NCBI GenBank assembly: GCA_023418915.1
Contig: JAEZYU010000005.1
Location: forward strand, 1 to 9,886
Direction: 5' to 3'
DNA: 9,886 nt
DNA from: Bacillota bacterium
GTDB taxonomy: Bacteria > Bacillota > Clostridia > Acetivibrionales > DTU013
Position numbers and translations under genes: made by a program. The notes below the pieces were generated by a model. It saw nothing but the letters and a program-made list of their open reading frames with translations, made no database searches and was not told the DNA's origin. Below, piece by piece: positions 6,816 to 9,886 of the stretch (the first letter of the stretch is position 1; every line of letters starts with the position of its first letter).

Positions 6816-8297
6816 ATGACCACCGACAGCATCATCTCCAAAGTCTGGTCCTTCTGTAACACGCTGCGCGACGACGGCGTGGGCTACGGCGACTATCTGG
6901 AGCAGCTCACGTATCTCATCTTCCTCAAGATGGCGGACGAGTATTCGAAGCCGCCGCACAACCGGAAAGTCGGCGTGCCCGCGCGCTTCGCGTGGCCGGT
7001 CATGCGTCCGCTCAAGGGCGCCGAACTCGAGGTGCACTACGTCGAAGCCCTGCGCGAACTCGGCACGCAAAAGGGCATGCTCGGGCAGATCTTCACCAAG
7101 GCGCAGAACAAGATCCAGGACCCCGCCAAGCTCGCGCGCCTGATCGACATGGTCGACGACGTCACGTGGACCACGCTCGATGCCGACACCAAGGGCGACA
7201 TCTACGAAGGCATCCTCGAAAAGAACGCCGAGGACACCAAGTCCGGCGCCGGCCAATACTTCACGCCCCGCGCGCTCATCAAAGCCATGGTCGCCTGCGT
7301 AGCGCCCGAGCCGGGCAAGACGATCGCCGATCCGGCCTGCGGCACCGGCGGATTCTTCCTCGCAGCCTACGATCACCTCAAGGCCCTGCCGCTCACGCCC
7401 GCGCAAAAGCGTTTCCTCAAAAACGAAACCTTCCACGGCAACGAGATCGTCGCCGGCACGCGTCGCCTGTGCCTGATGAATCTCTTCCTCCACAACATCG
7501 GCGAAATCGACGGCGAGACGCGCATCGCCTCGACCGACGCGCTCATCGCTTCGCCGTCGCAGACTTTCGACTACGTCCTCGCGAATCCGCCTTTCGGTAA
7601 AAAGAGCTCGATGACCTTCACCAACGAGGAAGGCGAGCAGGAGAAGGAGGACCTCGTCTATAACCGGCAGGACTTCTGGGCTACGACGAGCAACAAACAG
7701 CTCAACTTTCTCCAGCACATCCGCTCAATGCTCAAGACCACCGGCCGCGCCGCCGTGGTCTTGCCCGACAACGTGCTCTTCGAAGGCGGCGCCGGCGAGA
7801 CCGTGCGCAAGAAGCTCATGGAGACGACGGAGCTCCACACCATCCTCCGCCTCCCCACCGGCATCTTCTACGCGAACGGCGTGAAGGCCAACGTGCTCTT
7901 CTTCGACAACCGCGCGGCAAGCAAGGAGGTCGCGACGAAGGAGGTCTGGTATTACGACTACCGCACCAACATCCACCACACGTTGAAGCGGAAGCCACTG
8001 CGCTTTGAGGATCTCGCGGACTTCATCACTTGCTACAATCCGGCAAACCGTCACCAGCGCACCGAGACCTGGCATCCTGAGAAAAACCCGGAAGGCCGCT
8101 GGCGAAAGTTCACCTACACCGAGCTCGCCGCGCGCGACAAAACCAGTCTCGACCTCTTTTGGCTCAAGGACGACAGCCTCGCTGATCTTGATAACCTGCC
8201 CGAGCCGGCCGACCTCGCCGAAGACATCATCGAAAACATCGAGGCGGGCCTCGCCAGCTTCCGCGCGGTCGCTTCAGCTTTGAGCAAGCCATCCTGA
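6816..8297 (+). CDS. hsdM: Type I restriction enzyme, M (adenine methyltransferase) subunit
   Basis: HsdM transfers a methyl group from S-adenosylmethionine to adenine N6 in the sequence chosen by HsdS. It protects host DNA and forms the core of the restriction complex. The 493-residue protein begins with the helical HsdM N-terminal domain (SIISKVWSFCNTLRDDGVGY, LIFLKMADEY). The catalytic domain has the cofactor-binding motif ADPACGTGGF at 171-180 and the catalytic NPPF at 257-260. Length and motifs are normal. The start is 6 bp after the PIN gene stop, with no clear ribosome site, suggesting coupled translation. It is unusual that hsdM is not next to hsdS: about 2.1 kb with a remnant and a toxin-antitoxin-like pair lie between them, although all three hsd genes share a strand. 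Confidence 0.96.
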   Translation: MTTDSIISKVWSFCNTLRDDGVGYGDYLEQLTYLIFLKMADEYSKPPHNRKVGVPARFAWPVMRPLKGAELEVHYVEALRELGTQKGMLGQIFTKAQNKIQDPAKLARLIDMVDDVTWTTLDADTKGDIYEGILEKNAEDTKSGAGQYFTPRALIKAMVACVAPEPGKTIADPACGTGGFFLAAYDHLKALPLTPAQKRFLKNETFHGNEIVAGTRRLCLMNLFLHNIGEIDGETRIASTDALIASPSQTFDYVLANPPFGKKSSMTFTNEEGEQEKEDLVYNRQDFWATTSNKQLNFLQHIRSMLKTTGRAAVVLPDNVLFEGGAGETVRKKLMETTELHTILRLPTGIFYANGVKANVLFFDNRAASKEVATKEVWYYDYRTNIHHTLKRKPLRFEDLADFITCYNPANRHQRTETWHPEKNPEGRWRKFTYTELAARDKTSLDLFWLKDDSLADLDNLPEPADLAEDIIENIEAGLASFRAVASALSKPS

Positions 8298-8343
8298 CCT
8301 CGTCGCTCGGGCGCAGTCGGTTCTCCCCAGCTCCATCTTCGAC

Positions 8344-9681
8344 ATGTCTCACCCCGCGTCTTCCGAGTCCTCGGATGAACCAGTCATTTCGTTCTACTGG
8401 CCAGAAAAAGGCCTTCGTTCGCATCCGGATATTCTTCCGGCCAGGTTCTTTCGGACAGAGGGCTTTCTTCCGGGCCAAATTCACCTCATTGGTTCCCGTG
8501 CGGGAAAGAAGCTGGAAGCTAAATGTGACGTGCGAGTGAGCGGCACGATCGCTGAACTGAACTACGAACCGTATCCCGATTTCAACCGAACGAACGGTGC
8601 CTTGCTCGGGGTCACACGACTCACGTTTTCGGACGACACGAGAACCGAAGTGCTTTCCGCAGAGTGGAAACCACAAGGACAGGTTTTCTTCGACTCGCCG
8701 GTGACGAGTGCCTCGCGCGACGGGTTGCTCGAAGCGAGATCTGCACCTTCTCGGACCTTCTATCGCGTGATGCTCGGGAAGAAGAGCGCTTACGCCATGG
8801 AGTGCTTTGCTGGCGGGTTCATCGGAGCCCACTTTGGGATCGAAGAAGACCTCACCGGAAAGCTCGGAGAAGACTGGCCCGACTTCAATCAACGCTACAT
8901 TCCCGTCTACCTCGCCAAACATCCAGACAAGTCGAAGATCAGCGCCGGCCTAGCCTGCGGTTTCCTCTGGACCGTTTCGAAGGGGATAAAGATCGGCGAT
9001 GTCGTGCTCTGCCCTGACGGCACCGGGCTCTACCGGGTTGGCGTAGTCGCGGGCGACTACTACTACGCTCCCGGCGAAAACCTGCCTCATCGGCGGTCCG
9101 TTCGCTGGACTGACACATATCTCAGTCCGGACGAAATGAGCGACAGTCTCAAACACTCGGCTCGCTCGATCGGCACCGTCAGCAACTTAAGCCGTGCTGG
9201 TCACCACCGTGAGCTGGAAAAGCTTCTCGGCGCGGTCAGCACTCCTGCCGTCGCCACCGATTCTCCGGACGAAGACCCAACAAAATTCGCTCTCGAAAAA
9301 CACCTCCAAGAGTTTCTCGTCCACAACTGGAAAAACACCGAGCTCGGAAAACGCTACGATATCTACGCCGACGAGGATTCTAGCGGCGAGCAGGTGAAAG
9401 CGGACGATGGCTACATCGACATCCTCGCCATTAGCAAAGACCGCAAGGAACTTCTCGTGGTCGAACTGAAGCGAGGCCGTGCCAGCGATGTCGTGGTGGG
9501 CCAGATCCAGCGTTACATGGGTTACGTGCTCGATGAGCTCGCTGAAAAAGACCAATTGGTGCGCGGCGTGATCATCGCACTGGAAGATGACCGCCGAATC
9601 CGCCGCGCGTTGCGCGTAACACAAAATATCGAGTTTCTGCGCTACGAAGTGAGCTTTCGCTTAATCAAAGCATCGCCCTGA
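8344..9681 (+). CDS. PD-(D/E)XK endonuclease with PUA/EVE-like region (NucS/DUF91-type C-terminus)
   Basis: This 445-residue protein has three parts. Residues about 10-130 form an unassigned, probably beta-rich region (GVTRLTFSDDTRTEVLSAEW). Residues about 138-290 (from YRVMLGKKSAYA) contain GDVVLCPDG at 218-226 and YRVGVVAGDYYYAP from 230, the pattern of PUA/EVE-like wedge domains that sense modified bases in some restriction enzymes. Residues about 310-445 are a PD-(D/E)XK nuclease: D359 in GYIDIL, E374 and K376 in VVELKRG, and Q387xxxY391 in GQIQRYMGY, as in RecB/NucS-like nucleases. It is probably a DNA endonuclease, perhaps acting on modified DNA as a Type IV-like enzyme. It lies 46 bp after hsdM on the same strand, with no visible terminator or ribosome site between them, so co-expression with the hsd genes is likely. 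The substrate is inferred, not shown. Confidence 0.8.
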   Translation: MSHPASSESSDEPVISFYWPEKGLRSHPDILPARFFRTEGFLPGQIHLIGSRAGKKLEAKCDVRVSGTIAELNYEPYPDFNRTNGALLGVTRLTFSDDTRTEVLSAEWKPQGQVFFDSPVTSASRDGLLEARSAPSRTFYRVMLGKKSAYAMECFAGGFIGAHFGIEEDLTGKLGEDWPDFNQRYIPVYLAKHPDKSKISAGLACGFLWTVSKGIKIGDVVLCPDGTGLYRVGVVAGDYYYAPGENLPHRRSVRWTDTYLSPDEMSDSLKHSARSIGTVSNLSRAGHHRELEKLLGAVSTPAVATDSPDEDPTKFALEKHLQEFLVHNWKNTELGKRYDIYADEDSSGEQVKADDGYIDILAISKDRKELLVVELKRGRASDVVVGQIQRYMGYVLDELAEKDQLVRGVIIALEDDRRIRRALRVTQNIEFLRYEVSFRLIKASP

Positions 9682-9683
9682 AA

Positions 9684-9691
9684 AAGGCCTT
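9684..9691. repeat. 8-bp palindrome between convergent genes
   Basis: AAGGCCTT sits at the junction of the two convergent genes and extends into A and T runs on either side. It has no loop and is too short to be called a terminator. No other hairpin is visible there, so termination of both genes is unexplained. Confidence 0.2.
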
Positions 9692-9886
9692 AAACCACAT
9701 CCGCGCCGGCGGCGGTGAGGAGGTCTCGGAGGAGCGAGCGGTGGCAGTGGGATTCGTCGGCGCAGTAGCAGCCGACGGAAAAATTCGTCGTGTGCGAGAG
9801 CGTCGCGAGCAGCGCGAGGGCGTGGCGGGGTTCGGGTTTCTTCATCTCGGCGCGGTAGCGTTTCGCGAAGCGGGTCCACTCGGCGG
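9690..9886 (-). CDS. DUF488-family protein, C-terminal part (partial)
   Basis: The last 65 codons of a minus-strand gene enter from the right edge; its start lies outside the window. The protein ends AEWTRFAKRYRAEMKKP, then HALALLATLSHTTNFSVGCYC and DESHCHRSLLRDLL, finishing at GADVV and a TAA (complement of 9690-9692). The C-Y-C-x-D-E-x-x-C-H-R-S-L-L pattern after an aromatic FxxRY segment is characteristic of DUF488 (YeaO-like) proteins, whose biochemical role is not established. It converges on the nuclease gene with an 8-bp gap, so it belongs to a different transcription unit and may mark the right edge of the defence block. Confidence 0.8.
   Translation of the reverse strand, partial: AEWTRFAKRYRAEMKKPEPRHALALLATLSHTTNFSVGCYCADESHCHRSLLRDLLTAAGADVV

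Noticed and set aside
6591..7718. 375-codon minus-strand open frame opposite the PIN gene and hsdM
   Set aside because: It is an antisense shadow spanning two well-supported genes and has no recognisable motif.
8227..8922. 231-codon minus-strand open frame opposite the nuclease gene
   Set aside because: It covers the 5' half of a gene with clear nuclease motifs in the plus frame and has no domain of its own.

Overview
This window looks like an accessory (defence) island from a GC-rich bacterium. Most codons in the main genes end in C or G. Some features (GC-rich codon choice, weak or absent Shine-Dalgarno sequences before several starts) would fit a Verrucomicrobiota/Opitutales-type or proteobacterial host, but nothing in the sequence fixes the taxonomy and this is a guess.

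Layout. Positions 1-163 hold no protein gene. They contain two exact copies of a 20-bp sequence that reads like the 3' end of a tRNA (T-arm 3' strand, acceptor 3' strand, CCA), 107 bp apart, with inverted repeats and small hairpins between them and a strong rho-independent terminator after the second copy. This resembles a tRNA-end attachment scar or island edge. Positions 164-394 are a plain leader without a supported gene. A plus-strand block of defence genes follows: hsdR (395-3277), hsdS (3274-4680, overlapping hsdR by 4 bp), a decayed stretch (4685 to about 5125), an XRE/ImmA-IrrE protease gene (5126-6319), a DUF4411 PIN-domain gene (6321-6809), hsdM (6816-8297) and a three-part PD-(D/E)XK endonuclease gene (8344-9681). 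A convergent DUF488-type gene enters from the right edge on the minus strand (9690-9886, partial).

How the genes work together. HsdR, HsdM and HsdS are the complete set of a Type I restriction-modification enzyme. HsdS carries two target-recognition domains, HsdM methylates adenine, and HsdR translocates and cuts unmodified DNA. All three look intact. The order is unusual because hsdM is separated from hsdS by about 2.1 kb holding a gene remnant and a regulator-protease/PIN pair. That pair has the form of a toxin-antitoxin module, and its 1-bp and 6-bp gaps suggest transcription into hsdM. The last plus-strand gene joins an unassigned N-terminal region, a PUA/EVE-like region and a RecB-type nuclease domain, suggesting a second, possibly modification-sensing, restriction activity. 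The best candidate for something new is this composite: a Type I system with an embedded protease/PIN module and an appended nuclease, beside a tRNA-end-like repeat.
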